DNA from: Gnetum montanum
Taxonomy: Eukaryota > Streptophyta > Gnetopsida > Gnetales > Gnetaceae
DNA: 64,000 nucleotides
Assembly: GCA_015680685.1 (NCBI GenBank)
Contig: MNCI01016273.1
Coordinates: forward strand, 1,542,273-1,606,272
Direction: 5' to 3'
In this document: piece by piece, positions 23,401 through 36,000 of the stretch
Layout of the letters: the number at the start of each line of letters is the position of its first letter
How positions within the stretch are numbered: position 1 is the stretch's first letter
The notes under the pieces: generated by a model
Databases searched by the model: none
What the model was told of the DNA's origin: nothing
Seen by the model: only the letters and a program-made list of their open reading frames with translations
Translations under genes and position numbers: made by a program

Positions 23401-24650
23401 GTCCATTCGTTGAGGTGGTAGTTGCATTGGCCTATCTTGGTTCAAGCAAAGGTTTTACTTATTGGATGTTGACCAACTAATTTCTATTTGGGCTTTTAGG
23501 CTTGTAGATCAACATGGCCCCTGAGGAAAAGACTTTATCAATTATACAAGGTTCCTCCCATAATGTTTTAAATTTTTCCTTCTAGGATACATGTGTGGGG
23601 CTCTAGTAGAGGACCTTATCTCTTAGTTGAAGTCTTACTTTTCTTATTCTAAGGTTATGACATTGCTTGTTGAATGCTTTATGCACCTCATTCAAAGATA
23701 GGGCCACTAATCAATTTTCATCCAGCACATTCAATTTGATCAATCTTTCTTTTTGTGCTAGACTTAGGTCAAGGTCCAAATCACAAGCCATTGAGAGTGT
23801 ACAAAGCTTAGATTGAATTGGGAGCATTGGAAGTTTTCCATATACTAACTCGTAGGGTGAATAGCCAATAGGAAGTTTCCATGTTCAATGATAAGCCTGG
23901 AGGGCATTGTTAGGTTTTTTACTACAATCTTTCCTATATTTTCTAATGGTCCATGTTAGTATTTTTCTGATCTCCTAGTTGATTACCTCTGCTTGAATAT
24001 TGGATTTGGAATGGTAGGGTGTTGTCAATTTATGTTCAACCCCAAAGTATTGCATTAACTTTCTAAAAGTTTCATCTATGAAAGAAGTTCCATTGTTAAA
24101 AATTAGTGAACATGGCACCCTAAACCTATTTACAATATTTTATTATATAAATCTAGCAGCAGTGGATGATGTGTAGTCAGTAAGGACTATTGCTCCTACT
24201 CATTTTGTGTAGTAGTTGACTACTACAGTAATATATGCTTTTCATTCAACATGGATGTGATGGGACCCATGAAGTCAATGCCCCATATGTCAAAAGGTTC
24301 CAGTGGTTGAATCCACTATTGAGGACCTTCCATGTAAGTAGTTATCTACCCATTTCATTAACAATGTTCACAAGATTGGATAAACTAGTGGGCATCCCTA
24401 AAGATTTTAGGCCATTAGTATCTTGCCATCAAGATTTTGATGGTCATGCATCTCCCTACATAGTGGACTCCACAAGGTCCTTCGTGAGCATCTTGGAAAA
24501 TTCATAATTGATCTTCGTCAAGGACACACCAATGAATCAGGCTAGCAACACACACCTTGTAAAGGTGTCCATTGATTTTCATGAAATATTTGGCCCAATG
24601 GAGAAGTTGTTGCCTCTTTCTAAAGTCAAGATCTTATAGAATATTTTGAG
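23400..24650 (-). pseudogene. Element C integrase relic
   Basis: At about 24259-24285 the minus strand reads WGIDFMGPI, holding the first catalytic aspartate of the DDE integrase core. At about 23970-24045 it reads HKLTTPYHSKSN, then QAEVIN, holding the catalytic glutamate and the preceding TPYHP-type motif. The segment between has stops at several positions, for example after VIN. Integrase joins element cDNA to target DNA. The C-terminal part runs into 23.4 kb, where the alignment with E (985-1248) remains clear. Confidence 0.85.
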
Positions 24651-26480
24651 TGAGAAGATAGGTGAGAATGCCATTATACCAGGTTGTTTTTATAGGTGGT
24701 TGGCAATTTAGTGCTCCTGTAAAGAGGGGTTTGTCTAGAAACTAACTAAAGAGTATGCTCTCCTCCTCTTTATTATCCCATAATAAGTGAGAGAGATGGT
24801 CAACAATCACATTTTTGGTTCCTTTTTAATCTACCATTTTGAGATCAAATTCTTGTAAGATCTTGATCCATCATATAATACAAGGGCTCACCATTAGCTT
24901 GTTCATGAGAAAGTAGATTGCACTATGGTCCATATGCACAAATACTTTATAGCCAAGCAAATAGTGCTTGAACTTTTCAAGAGCATACATCATAACCATT
25001 AATTCATTTTCCATGATGGTGTAATTTAATTATGCTCCTACAATGCTTCAACTTAGGTAGTGAATATAGTATGGGAATTTCTTATTTTTCATCTATGTGA
25101 GGACATCTCCCAAGGCATTGTTAGATGCATCTTTCATGATGTGGAAGGATTTTCACTAGTCTGGTGCTCGTAGGATTGGTATTTCTATGAGTTTCTCCTT
25201 TACCTATTGGAATGCATGTTCACATTCCTTGGTCTAGATTAAAGGTGCATATTTCTTTGTAAGCTCTACCAATGGTTTTACAATCTTCGAAAAATTCTCT
25301 ATGAATCACCAGTGATAGCGAGTGTGCCCAAGAGATGACCGAACATCTTTAACTATCTCTGGCCAATGTGTCATTCTTTGGATTACCCTTATCTTTTCTA
25401 GATCTACCTCAATCCCTACTTGAATGATTCTATGCCCTAGTACAATGCCTTCTTGGACCATGAGATGGCTCTTTTGCTAGTTAAGGTGAAGATTTGTTTC
25501 AACACATCTCTTCAATACTTGCTCAAGGAAATCCAAGGCTTACTCAAATGCAACTCCATAGGTGGAGAAGTTATTCATGAAGACTTTCACACCACTAACA
25601 ATCTACTATTGGAAAATACTAAGAACTAGGCATTGAAATTTTATAAAGGCATTACATAGACCAAATGACATCTTTCAATATGCAAAAGCCCCCTAAGGAC
25701 TCATGAATGTTGTCTTGGCCTAATCTTTTAGCATAATTTGGATTTGGTAATAGCCACTATAACCATCCAAGAAGCTATAGTAACAATGCCTAGATATGGT
25801 GTCCAACACTTGATACACAAATGGCAATGGAAAATGATCTTTAAATGTTGCCATATTCAATAACCTAAAGTTACCATTTGTCACCTTTCTTCAGCACAAT
25901 TATGAGTGGGCTAACCCACTCACTATATGCAATGGGATAGATGAACTCTGCCTTAAGGAGTTGTGTGATTTCCTCCTTGACAATCTACCCTAATTTGGGG
26001 TTCAAACACCTCTGTGACTACCTTCTAGGCTTCATGGCTAGCTTAGTGTAAATGTGATACTAGCATATCCTTGGATCAATTCCTATTAGCTTAGAATATG
26101 ACCAAGCAAAGGTTGTTGACCATTTGTTAATCATCTTTAATAAGCTTTCCTGTTGTTCAAGAGCAAGTTTGGCATTAATTATGACCAATTTACCATTATT
26201 TAAAAATACATATCCCATGTTGGACAGTAAATGTTTTAGCTCTAGGGACTCCTACTTGAATTTATTAGGGATTTTTAACTCTTCCTAATAGGTATCATCA
26301 TCTTCATTAGATAGTTATGGATGAACTTGTTCAAGTTTATGCATGCGTTCAACATAAGTACATGTTAGGCTCTCAATTGGTTCTATGCATAATTTCCTAC
26401 TATCTAAGTCAGCTATCAGCCACTGAATGCCCTCTTGTTTGATGGCTCCCTCATATAGATACCTTTGAATATTGATTTCT
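24650..26480 (-). pseudogene. Element C reverse transcriptase / RNase H relic
   Basis: RT motifs on the minus strand: KMSFGLCNAF (near 25650-25690) and, at the active site 25567-25581, FMNNF in place of FMDDF, so both catalytic aspartates have become asparagine. RNase H C-terminal motifs follow near 24790-24950: DHSAIYFLMNKLM, then LQEFDLKMVD, then VIVDHLSHLL. These fit Ty3/gypsy pol of the Athila type. RT copies the RNA and RNase H removes it. Multiple stops. Both aspartate changes are G-to-A on the coding strand, as expected from cytosine deamination on the other strand. Confidence 0.88.
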
Positions 26481-27000
26481 TATGCACACTAATTACATGC
26501 TTTAATGTATGTACTTTTGATGGACCAAATCGTTTGCACACAATTGCACCCATTATCGTTGTACACAATGCATGGAATACACTTCTTCTCTATCTTCCCC
26601 AATTCATTTTCTTTGGATATTTCCAAAGAAATGTCCCTTATGTCCATACGTGCATCAACAGTGCTTAACCAAGATCTTCTCATAATGATGGTAAAGTCAC
26701 TTTTTCATTTTTGAACCTTGATCACCAAAAAATCAGTAGGATAGGACCACCCATAAAGTGTGGTTACAATGTCCTCTACTAATACCAAAGGGATAATAAT
26801 TAACTAATCTACCAATTCTAGATAGAAGTTGCTCAGGAGATGAGATTAACTCCAAAACCAAAGTCAAGAAGAACCTTACATAACTCATGTCTAGTGATCT
26901 ACAGGTAAATGAGTGAACTTCCTAGGTTAGATATTTTCATGGAAAGATTGCCAACCTTGATCTAATTGAAAATAGCATGAGTTAGCATAATAGTGCAAAT
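26480..27000 (-). pseudogene. Element C protease region relic
   Basis: This lies between gag and RT, where the aspartic protease belongs. I could not place a clear D-S/T-G motif. Minus-strand fragments near 26840-26900 suggest the usual hydrophobic-DFG-type stretch, but stops interrupt it. Named from position and from collinearity with E (11027-11102 and 13296 onward). Confidence 0.4.
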
Positions 27001-29300
27001 CTAAGGTGGTATTTGGTTTGAAGGCTACTTTAAGGTATTTGATGCAGGGGATGAGAGTATTAGAGATGCAGGATGATCAACTGTACTAGGTTGGGAGGGT
27101 TGGAGAAGACTACTAGGCCAAAAGAAAGCTCTTTTTCTAGATCAATTGTTCAAACCACTTAGTTGGAAAGCTGATTGTGAATGTACATCCCTTGTAACAT
27201 TTCATTGTTGTGAATATGGAGGAATCTCACCATACATGGATGGCGTAAGATGTAACTGGGTTGAAAGTAGAGGTGTCTGTGTAGATGGATGTGAAGGATG
27301 GTATGGATATAGGGTTTTCCTTCAAGTAGATGGTAAATTTTTTTGGTGGTACTCTGGAGGGTAATAATGATGCTAAAAGGAGGTATGACTTGCAAAGCTT
27401 CTTAGAGAGATAGGTTACTGAACATAGTACCCATATGGATATAATTTCCTATAAGGATATTGCTACCTTGGTGATGGCATTTCGCATGGTTGTGGTTGGT
27501 ACCATTGTTGGTATTGTTCATAAGGTTGTGGAGAAGCTCCACTTAGGTAGTAAGCTTGTTGTTGTTGGTGGAACTACCTTGGATTGCCTTCAGGATAAGC
27601 CAATTGTCTATGTCCTTTCCTATATGCTAGTTGAGGATTCAATGCATATATTCCAAACTCTTGTAAGTGTGACACCATAGGGTAACAACCCTTTGGATGC
27701 TCATATTGAAAAATGTCACAATTAGTTTCATCATTAGAGTTAGTTTCCACAACTTCCTCTACAGCCATATCTTTTCCCTTACGTCTTTGGTAGAAACATT
27801 TAGCTTCTTTTTGTCTCCTATGATTATGATCACTATTTTGCTATTTGGATTCTTCAACAATCTTCATAGTAACTTGGAATTTTTCATCAAAAGAGACCTA
27901 TAATTTATCAACCTTTTCTGAAATATCATAAATAGGTTTTTGGATGGGCAAGGTTTTTCTATTCATCACTTCATCATGTGGTAAATCATCTTCATCACAA
28001 CATTAGACCTCCCATTTCTTGATGGAAGGATCCCTATTATAATATTCTACACTTTCTCTTTTTCATAACTCATCTTCTTCTTTTGCTACCTACTCTATCA
28101 GCCTTTGGATCTGATGAGCTCTCAGTTCAGATAATCTTCCTTGGGCATACATCCCAAGAGTTCTCCTAGTTTCTGCTCTGAACCCATCTATGATTTGGGG
28201 AAGTTGTTACCTCTAACAATAACTATGGCCAGGCCATTGGTGTTCGAGTGAATATTATCTACCCATGGTAGCATCCAAGGGTTCATGTGTTCCCCATTTC
28301 TAGCCTTGGATTTTCCTTCTCAGATTAGCCACTATAGAGTACATCTAGTATTTATTATTAAATAGCTCTAACATGGTACTCCATTGGCAAATAGATTACA
28401 GTTCCAAGGACTAGTACCAACTTTCATCTTACTTGATGAATATCTTAGGGAAGAGCTTGAGTTTCTACCATTCATTTTCTATGTTCTATAATGCATAGGC
28501 ATCATGGAAAGCTTGTAGATGCATCTATAGATCATAGTTGTATCCCCCCTCAAATCTTGGAATATTATTCATGTCTAAGCACTTGATTCTACTATCTTTC
28601 ACATGCCTAGTTGGGATCTTTACTACCTCTGCAATGTTGAGAAAACCTTGAGTAGCTAATAGAGGTTCATCATCATCACTATGTTGATGACATCAATGAT
28701 GTTTTTGGCCACCCCTTTAGTCTTGGTGGTGTTCATGGTCATTGTTGTCTCGTTGATTACCTTCATCATGATTATCTCGACAATGGCTTTTATGAGAATT
28801 GATAGATGAAGAAAAATGTTTCAAATCAAATAAAGAGGATGGAGAGGAAGCTGGACTATCATCACCACTGTGGTGTACACCACCATGATTTTGCTCATTA
28901 CAACAACCATCCTTATATCCCTTCCTATTATGATGTTTTCCCAAGTCCCTCCCTTAACTATCACTTTTTTCTAAATCTAGTCTATGAATAATTGATCACA
29001 AGTTTAGGATCACACTCTTATTAGCAACAACAAGGGATGAAGAGTTTTTATGTTGAGAACCCTCATGGGGAGGATCATGATTATCATCTTGACTAAGTAG
29101 GAACAATGGGTTACTAAAGTGTTTCTCCTTTGTAAAATCATGGTACTTCTCCTAGTGTTGATCTCACCTACCTTATGTTTTAGTGGGATGGTAATCCCAA
29201 GTTTCATAACCATCCACAACATATTCTTCATGAAGATTTGAGATGTCCAACTTCTTGAGAGGTTGAACCAACATCTTGGGTATAGATCGATTAGGGGTCA
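27000..29300 (-). pseudogene. Element C gag relic
   Basis: The N-terminal part (28.7-29.2 kb) is rich in H, N, D and S (28717-28944). It is followed near 28490-28690 by DDEPLLATQGFLNIAEV, then FEGGYNYDL, then HLQAFHDAYAL, and near 28060-28200 by FRAETRRTLGMYAQGRLSEL. The last matches element A (NETRKTLEMYARGQLYEL), typical of Athila-type Gag. A degraded zinc knuckle C-D-I-F-QYE-H-PKG-C lies near 27690-27720. The tail (27.1-27.6 kb) is repetitive and rich in Y, H and P. Gag forms the particle and binds RNA. Stops break it throughout. Confidence 0.85.
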
Positions 29301-29595
29301 AGATGATGTTGCCCTCCATATCACACCATTGTATATGTTCATCCTAATGTAGGATGAAGGTAAAGCCTTATGCATACTCATCTGGATGAATATATACCAC
29401 TTTGCACTCCTATGGGATCAATATTTTGACATCTTCACATCTGTGGGAAAAAGAAGACATTTTGCAAAATGAATAAAATTATCAATGTTCCTAGTAGTTT
29501 ATATGTCATTAAGAGTGATGCTAACCTTGAGTTTGTGCAATGATATAAATAATATTCACTAATCCTAGATAGCACACATTTCAATAAACAAAGTC

Positions 29596-29612
29596 CTTAA
29601 CAATAGTGCCAA
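29596..29612 (-). other. Element C primer-binding site
   Basis: TTGGCACTATTGTTAAG on the minus strand abuts the 5' LTR. It resembles the TTGGCGCCGTTGCCGGG-type site of many plant Ty3/gypsy elements, with decay. Confidence 0.75.
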
Positions 29613-30487
29613 TGATGAGTGGTGAGGTACCCCTATGTCCAACCATACGAATCACAAAGCGTTCATGTGTGATCCAGTTGAATTCCATGCACTTTATAGT
29701 TTTTGGTGCACTAGTATTCTAGGTAGTGAACCATGCCTTCAGGTTATTTGTTGTCTTACCAATTACACTTGTAACATACATTGGTATGGCTAAGTGTGAT
29801 TAAGGCATTTGATTTTTATCATTTTGTATTTTATGGTTTTTGTGTTTAAAGGGAGATAAAAGTAATTGGATTAACTAATTTAATTTAATTAATTAACTAG
29901 TATCTAAGTAGTCCTAACCTAAGCATCTAGTCCTACTTTATACACATTTTTTGAACCCACATATCCACTATTAAGTTACCAAGCACTATGCTACTTGGCA
30001 TACCAAGTAATAATGTTGTTGAGATTACCAAGCAAATATGTGTTATGCTCAAAGTGGTCATATTTATGTGTCTAATCTATCAAGATTATCTTTCTTAATT
30101 TCTTCATTAGCTTAATTACTTAAAACATTTAATAAATAATTGAAAACATTAAATGAATAAATGATAAATTTAATCTATCGAAAATGCTACAAAGTTTATT
30201 AGAAAGCTTATCTTTCTTGCCACACACATTGTTGTGCTCATGTACAACAATGCTCAAATAAAGATCCGTACACTCAATGACTCCTACTATAGGCACTTGG
30301 GAGAAATATTCTAACTCTTAAATGAACAATCTACAAGAGCTTTGCTACTACTAAAATCTCGTTGCCATAAATGTGACTAGTAGGCATGTATTTATAGCCA
30401 AAAAGTAGACACTGCATCAATGGGGCCTCGTCGATGAGGCCCAGTTGACGAGGGCTTGTTGATGCAACCCATAAATGCAACTCATCA
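29613..30487 (-). repeat. Element C 5' LTR
   Basis: 875 bp, beginning TGATGAGTGGTGAGG and ending ATGCAACTCATCA. It pairs with 17409-18363. TATAAATA on the minus strand is at 30389-30396, and a short palindrome set (GGCCTCGTCGATGAGGCC) is at 30413-30470. Confidence 0.92.
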
Positions 30488-30492
30488 GCAAG

Positions 30493-32530
30493 TATTTAAA
30501 GTAACTCTAGAAAATTATTTTCTATGTTTCTTAACTAGTCTAAAAAACTAATGAATAATTTGATTAATTCAATCATAATAAGCTTTTATAGAAGCTCAAT
30601 AACTAGAGTAAAAGTAGATTAATGTATTTTCTTAATAAATAAAAATTTTCTGCCAGATTAATCTTTTTTTCTAGTTATTTATCAAGCTTCTTTTCAATTT
30701 TATTAACCATACAATTCCACAAAATATATTTTTAAAAGAAAAAGGTATTTAAAAAATTTTAAAGATAAAAGGTTTTTTGAACATTTCTAAGTCTAAGAGT
30801 AACCCACTTATCAATATTATCATTACAATAAATAATAAAATGTTATCCATTGATAAATGAGCTAGATAACATCTAGTAATCCTCCACTCTAGCTAATAAA
30901 ATAATGATATATTATAAAGAATTATTATTCATAAGAAAATCATATGAAAAAGTGCATATTAAGTAGCTATACACTATGATTAGTTGTTGAAATCACCTTA
31001 ATGATATTTCTTTGCAAATCATAATGCAAACTATATGAAAGACAGTTGGCTATGATATTAACAAGAGAGAAAGTTAGAAGATAATCTTAATGTAATGAAC
31101 TGACTACTAGAAAGAAAAGTAGAAAATTAATTCAAAATTTGTAGTGCCTTGAGCATTAACATTAGTAAGTAGAGTATGGATAAGATGAATAAAATAATCA
31201 CCATATCCTGGTTTATAGACATATTCTTGTAAATGATGTTATATTATTAAATATATCTTGAGTAAATATTCTTTTTTAAAATCGAAGTGGAGATAGGAAC
31301 CAGATTTAAAAGGCCATTGTTAAAAGGCTTTATGTATAATTATATGTATAATTTTTTTGATTCTCTTTCTTCTTAATCAAATGTAGCAACATTTTAACTT
31401 GTTCTCTCTTTCTATATCATGCTAAGGTTTAATTAGTGAAACTAATTTTCCAAAAGTTATCTTTCTCCATAAGGAGTTCTAAATTACCTCTAACTTCTTC
31501 TATCACTATTAAAATTTCTTCATCTTCCACAATGAGAAAAATTTTATTAGTTCTTATAATATAATTTTATATGTTGATGAGTAAAAATTTATGATGCTTT
31601 GTTCTAGTAATACTATTGCCAATAAAATACCTAATTTTATTCTTTCTAATGATGTATATAAGTCATTGGTCATTAATCTTACATCATGATATATGTCTAT
31701 TAAAATTTTTGGGTGACCTACCTTGTAGTTGAAGTTTCACTTTGTATTTAAATAATGTAATACAAAAGTAGAATATTCAAGTTATTCATGCTAGTACTAT
31801 TCTTAATTTTTTTTTTATTTCGAGCTAGGTAATGCTTTAATGATGTAACATGCCCTAGATATAATACTATTTATATATAAGCATGTAGTATTGATCATTC
31901 ACAACTAAAATTTAGATTTTGATACCAATTCTAAAGAATATTCTAGAGTTTCATGTTTTGTCAAGCTATTTAATCTTCTATTGATTTTTTAAAGAGTTAA
32001 ACTAGAAATTGTATATCTTCTTAGATCCATTAAGTACATGAAATATATTTTCATATCATTCAATTTTTATAGATGTTTTTTTGTTATAAACATTTTTAAA
32101 TATAAAAGGAAATTGACATTGTAAGTAGGCAAGAGGACTTATATTTATCCAATTACATATTATAATCTTTATAATGCTTACAACTTTTATTATTGTAAAG
32201 GACATATATTTAATACTTTCTTTATATAAAAAAAAAGAAAATGATATTGAGGAAAAGGATAAATCTATTCAAGTTAAATATAGATAAAAGATATAAAGTT
32301 GATGGTATGAAAAAGTAGGTTAATTTTAATAATGTGAAAACTCAAATGATAATAAATAAATCAAAGAAGTCAAAATCTTCTATGAATATTTTTACTTGTA
32401 CTATAAGAACTATTGATCAATCCAAATAGATAACTCATAAGATAATTTTTCTCTTATATGAAAAGAACAATGTTACCTCTATTCTTGCAAAACTTTTGTT
32501 TAAACTTGATGAGGAACTCCCATGGATTCC
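30493..32530. other. AT-rich region without recognisable genes
   Basis: Very AT-rich on both strands, with only short frames. Broken minus-strand phrases near 31650-32050 hint at an old transposon, but I could not assign a domain. It continues the pre-insertion locus of 16864-17403. Confidence 0.4.
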
Positions 32531-33237
32531 ACAATCCAAGCTTTCTCAATGTCACAAAAATAGCAAATTTAAATAAGAAAACAAAATGAAAGCTTTATTC
32601 TTACTCAAATTAAGAAATTGTGGCTGATGGGAAGTAGAAATTCCAAAGGAAAAGTAAGAAATTCAATCAAACTTTCACACACTTAGTCAAAGAAATTTCA
32701 CACACAAGGATGATCGTCAAGGCATATTGCCAAGACTTTATCTCTCTCTAGTCTTCTCACTGACCTTTCTCTTCATAGACTCTTCTTTGACTCCCTTTAG
32801 AATCTCTTTATACTCTATTCAAGCTCTCTTGATCAAATTAAAGGCCCAAGGAGTCTATTTATATCTTTTATTCCCTATCTCTTAATCTTCCCTCCAATTT
32901 ATCATTTAATTTAATATCTATTAAAATCTATGGAAGATCCCTACAAGAAATAGGAGATGTCATTCCTAATTCTAGAGGTCTTAGAGTAGACATCTTCAAA
33001 TCATGTGGGACATCTTGGTAGAGACATTGACAACATAGATGGAATGTCTCACTTATTCAGATGGAATGTCTCCTCCACAAGGCCAAAATACAATGATGTC
33101 TATTTTGATGGTTGGAACCTTTAGAAACATCCAAACAAGTCCCCATAGCCCCTAGAACCTCATAATTTCATCAAAATAGGCCAAAAACACTACCAAACAT
33201 GCCAAAACTCTAGGGAAATATCTGATCATTAAAAAGA
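32531..33237 (-). repeat. LTR-like fragment of unassigned family
   Basis: A TATAAATA box on the minus strand at 32856-32863 is preceded (minus strand) by a cluster of GGAATGTCTC / GACATTCCATCT / GATGTCCCAC repeats at 32985-33070. That is the U3 layout seen in the other LTRs here. It is cut at 33238 by element B. No partner LTR is visible in the window. Confidence 0.4.
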
Positions 33238-33490
33238 TGTTACTTTGGCCTATTTGATGTCCACATCAAAACTTCTATAAGGACACCTACATGAACTAAG
33301 TGTTGAGATACTTAGTGTGTAGCCATAAATGGTCTTTAAATCAATGTAACCCTTGATAAATCAACAATTATGAAATGAAGGGAACATTAATACCTAATCA
33401 AATATGGACTTAGCCTATAGCACATGTTCTAAGAATAACAAGGAAACAATGAAAAACATAAAAACTTTTAATGCCAAAAATGACTAGTTG

Positions 33491-33728
33491 TAAAATCACT
33501 AGAAAAATGACTAAGCATGGATTATTGAAAAAATAAACTAACTATAGAATAAGATATGAAGTAGTAAAAATAAAGTGTAAAATATGAATAACCATAAAAA
33601 ATTAAAAGGTGTAAAATCACTAAAAAATGACTAAGCATGGATTATTGGAAACATAAACTAAGTGTAGAATAAGATATGAAAGATGGAGTAAAAATAAAGT
33701 GTAAAATATGAATAACAACAAAAAATTA
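33491..33728 (-). repeat. 121-bp tandem duplication in element B 3' LTR
   Basis: Two copies start at about 33491 and 33612 with TAAAATCACTA-AAAAATGACTAAGC and run through AAAGTGTAAAATATGAATAAC. The right LTR (near 54395-54490) has one copy, so the duplication arose in the left LTR after insertion, or the right copy lost one. Confidence 0.8.
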
Positions 33729-35239
33729 AAAACACTATACTTTTAATGTAAAAGAAATTATTTCATTTTTTCCAACTATTGGAATTTTTATGTTGAAAAT
33801 GACTAACTATAGAATGCTAAAAATTTGACTATGTACAAAATGAAAGATAAGAGATGGAATAAAAAAAATATAGAACTTAAAATCCTAACATATTAATATT
33901 ATTATGTAGAGAGAAGGACTTAAAATCCTTCCTTAAAAATGAAATTTTTATATCGAAGAAATATCTAAGTGTATAATACTAAAAATTTGACTAAGTGTAA
34001 AATGCTAAAAATTTAAGTATAGAAAGGTTGAAATTTTGACTAATTATAGATTATGAAAAAATAAAATAAGTGTAGAACAAGCTATAAGTGTGTTAATAAA
34101 AATGAAGTATAAGTTATAGCTGAAGAAAGTACAATATTCAAACTATAATTTTGACATGAGCCAAGTTATGACACAAAACTAGTTTTGACATGAGCCAAGT
34201 TTTGACGTAAGCTAAGTTTTGATGGAAGATAAGTTTTGATGTGAGAGAAAAACTAATCATAGAATGCTGAAAATAGGTTAAGTGTGAAATGTTTAAAATC
34301 TATAATTTTAACATGATGGGAAAAAACATGACAAATGAGAGAGAAAAAATTAACCAAGTGTAAAATATAGGTAAGTAAATGTAAAATAGAGAGATTACAT
34401 CAATGTGGGAAAATATCATAAAATGAGTTATATTAATTAAAATAAAGAAAGAAGAAAAAAAAGGCATTCATCTCCTATGGAGAGCCAAACTACAAATAGT
34501 GGGAGAAAAATGTAAGTATGAAAAAACTAATTAAATAGACTCAGATCTATAGCACATATAGATTTGAAGGATAGAATTGAACCTCTAGAGGGTTGGGTGA
34601 AAGATAAAGAATCTATAGATGCAATCCTAAATTAATTTTGGGCCAAAACAAGGTTGTTTTGACCAATGTCCTAGTTATTGATGTAGGAGCTAAAAAACTT
34701 CTAACTCTGGAAAGTGATGTAGGAGTTGAAAAAATTCTAACTCTAGAAAGTGACATGGAAGCCTAAAATTTCTACCTCTAAAAGTGATGTAATAGGAGCA
34801 AAAGGCATTGAAGGTGGTTAATGAACATGTGGATGTTATGATGATGAGAAGTGCTCATGCTCTTAATCTCTTAAATTTGAATAGTTCTCTCAAATCTCAA
34901 AAAATCTGATCAAGTCTCCACAGTTTCCCACTTTGCTAAATCTCAAAAAATTCAATCATTTAACTAAAAGCTCTAACCCAAATATTCCAATCCTAAACTT
35001 ATATTTTGAGCTTGTATTTATAGACTTGGAGTTGCCAAGTTTAACTTAAGGTTGCTAAAATTGAACCTGGAATTTTAGTAAGTTGTCTAAAATTAACACA
35101 AGTTTGAAGATAGCAAGTTTGACCTTTGGCTTCAACATCCTATGTCATTTTTTCTTTTGACATTGATTCCAAATTTTAATATCTAACATCAACTAGCTCT
35201 TTGATGTTCCATGTCAATATTTCTTTTGAAGTCCAATGT

Positions 35240-35800
35240 TGTTACACACTTAGAAAAATTTTGACATCATGTAAATCATGCTTAGAAAAATTTTAACACC
35301 ACTTCAATAACACTTAGAAAACTTTTAACCATTTTCAAGATTTTTCAAAGTTGTCAAAATTTACACCAAAAGTTGGGATATTACTCTAAATGATCCCTAG
35401 AGGCCACCAAAGGCTAGAAATGTGCCTTACAATGCTTCTTTTAGGCATTTGTTCTATGATAATAAAGGAAACCTAATTTGAAATTTTTTCACCTCTAATA
35501 CTTAGAACAATTTTGACCCATGTCAACTCTAACACCTAGAAAAAATTTGATGCTAAAGCTCTAACACCTAGAAAAATTCTCACTAGTGTCAACTTGAATA
35601 CTTAGGAAAATTTCAATGTTGAAGCTCTAGCTCCAAAACTTAGAAAAATTTTGATGTTTGAGCTTCAATACTTAGAGAAACTCTGATGTTGAAGATCCCA
35701 CACAAAAAAATTCTAACTTGTACTAGCTTTGACATAGAAAAAATTTGATGTTAGAGCTCTAGCTCCAATGCTTAAAAAAAATTTAACTCTGAAGTTTTTC
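35240..35800 (-). repeat. Tandem ACTTAGAAAAATTTTGATG array in element B 3' LTR
   Basis: A dozen or more degenerate units of about 25-40 bases, each with CTTAGAAAAATTTT at its core, alternate with AGCTC(C/T)AA spacers. The equivalent array is at 55380-55890 in the other LTR. The core is close to the palindrome TTAGAAAATTTTCTAA found in the internal array at 40500-40790. Confidence 0.8.
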
Positions 35801-35986
35801 AAGAATCATATAAAATTAAGTTCATAAGTTGGATTATGAACCCAGATGGTTCTCAATGATTACTAGGAGTTAAGAATATGTATTTTGATGATGAATTTTA
35901 GGTATTTGGTTCTCAAATTCTCATGGAAGGAGGTTGAAATCACACATAGTTTCATTTCAAAGAAAAGCAAAAAAATGGATACAACA

Positions 35987-36000
35987 TTGCTTCCTCTTAA
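35987..36000 (-). other. Element B polypurine tract
   Basis: TTAAGAGGAAGCAA on the minus strand, directly before TGTTGTATCC, the LTR start. Position and composition fit the plus-strand primer. Confidence 0.8.

Larger units (their letters stand above)
17409..30487 (-). mobile_element. Element C: full-length Athila-like Ty3/gypsy element with ORF3
   Basis: It is 13,079 bp long, flanked by perfect GCAAG duplications (17404-17408 and 30488-30492). LTRs are at 17409-18363 and 29613-30487, with a polypurine tract inside the left LTR and a primer site inside the right one, so it reads right to left. Gene order is gag (27.0-29.2 kb), RT-RNase H (24.8-26.5), integrase (23.4-24.6), then a third gene (18.4-21.9) at the env position. 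Gag motifs and the extra 3' gene fit the Athila lineage. All frames are broken. A palindrome cluster matching its LTRs lies between integrase and ORF3. Confidence 0.92.
33238..35986 (-). repeat. Element B 3' LTR (2.75 kb)
   Basis: Aligned with 54158-56096 through many shared blocks: AACTAAGTGTTGAGATACTT at the left edge, and TTCTCATGGAAGGAGGTTGA, then AAAAAATGGATACAACA, at the right edge. It includes a duplicated block of about 121 bp (33491-33728), a short tandem set of GTTTTGACATGAGCCAA units (34150-34250), and a long set of ACTTAGAAAAATTTTGATG units (35240-35800). Confidence 0.9.

Noticed and set aside
27146-27680. Plus-strand frames rich in G, V and W
   Set aside because: Antisense to the repetitive gag tail of element C; the minus strand carries the gag order.
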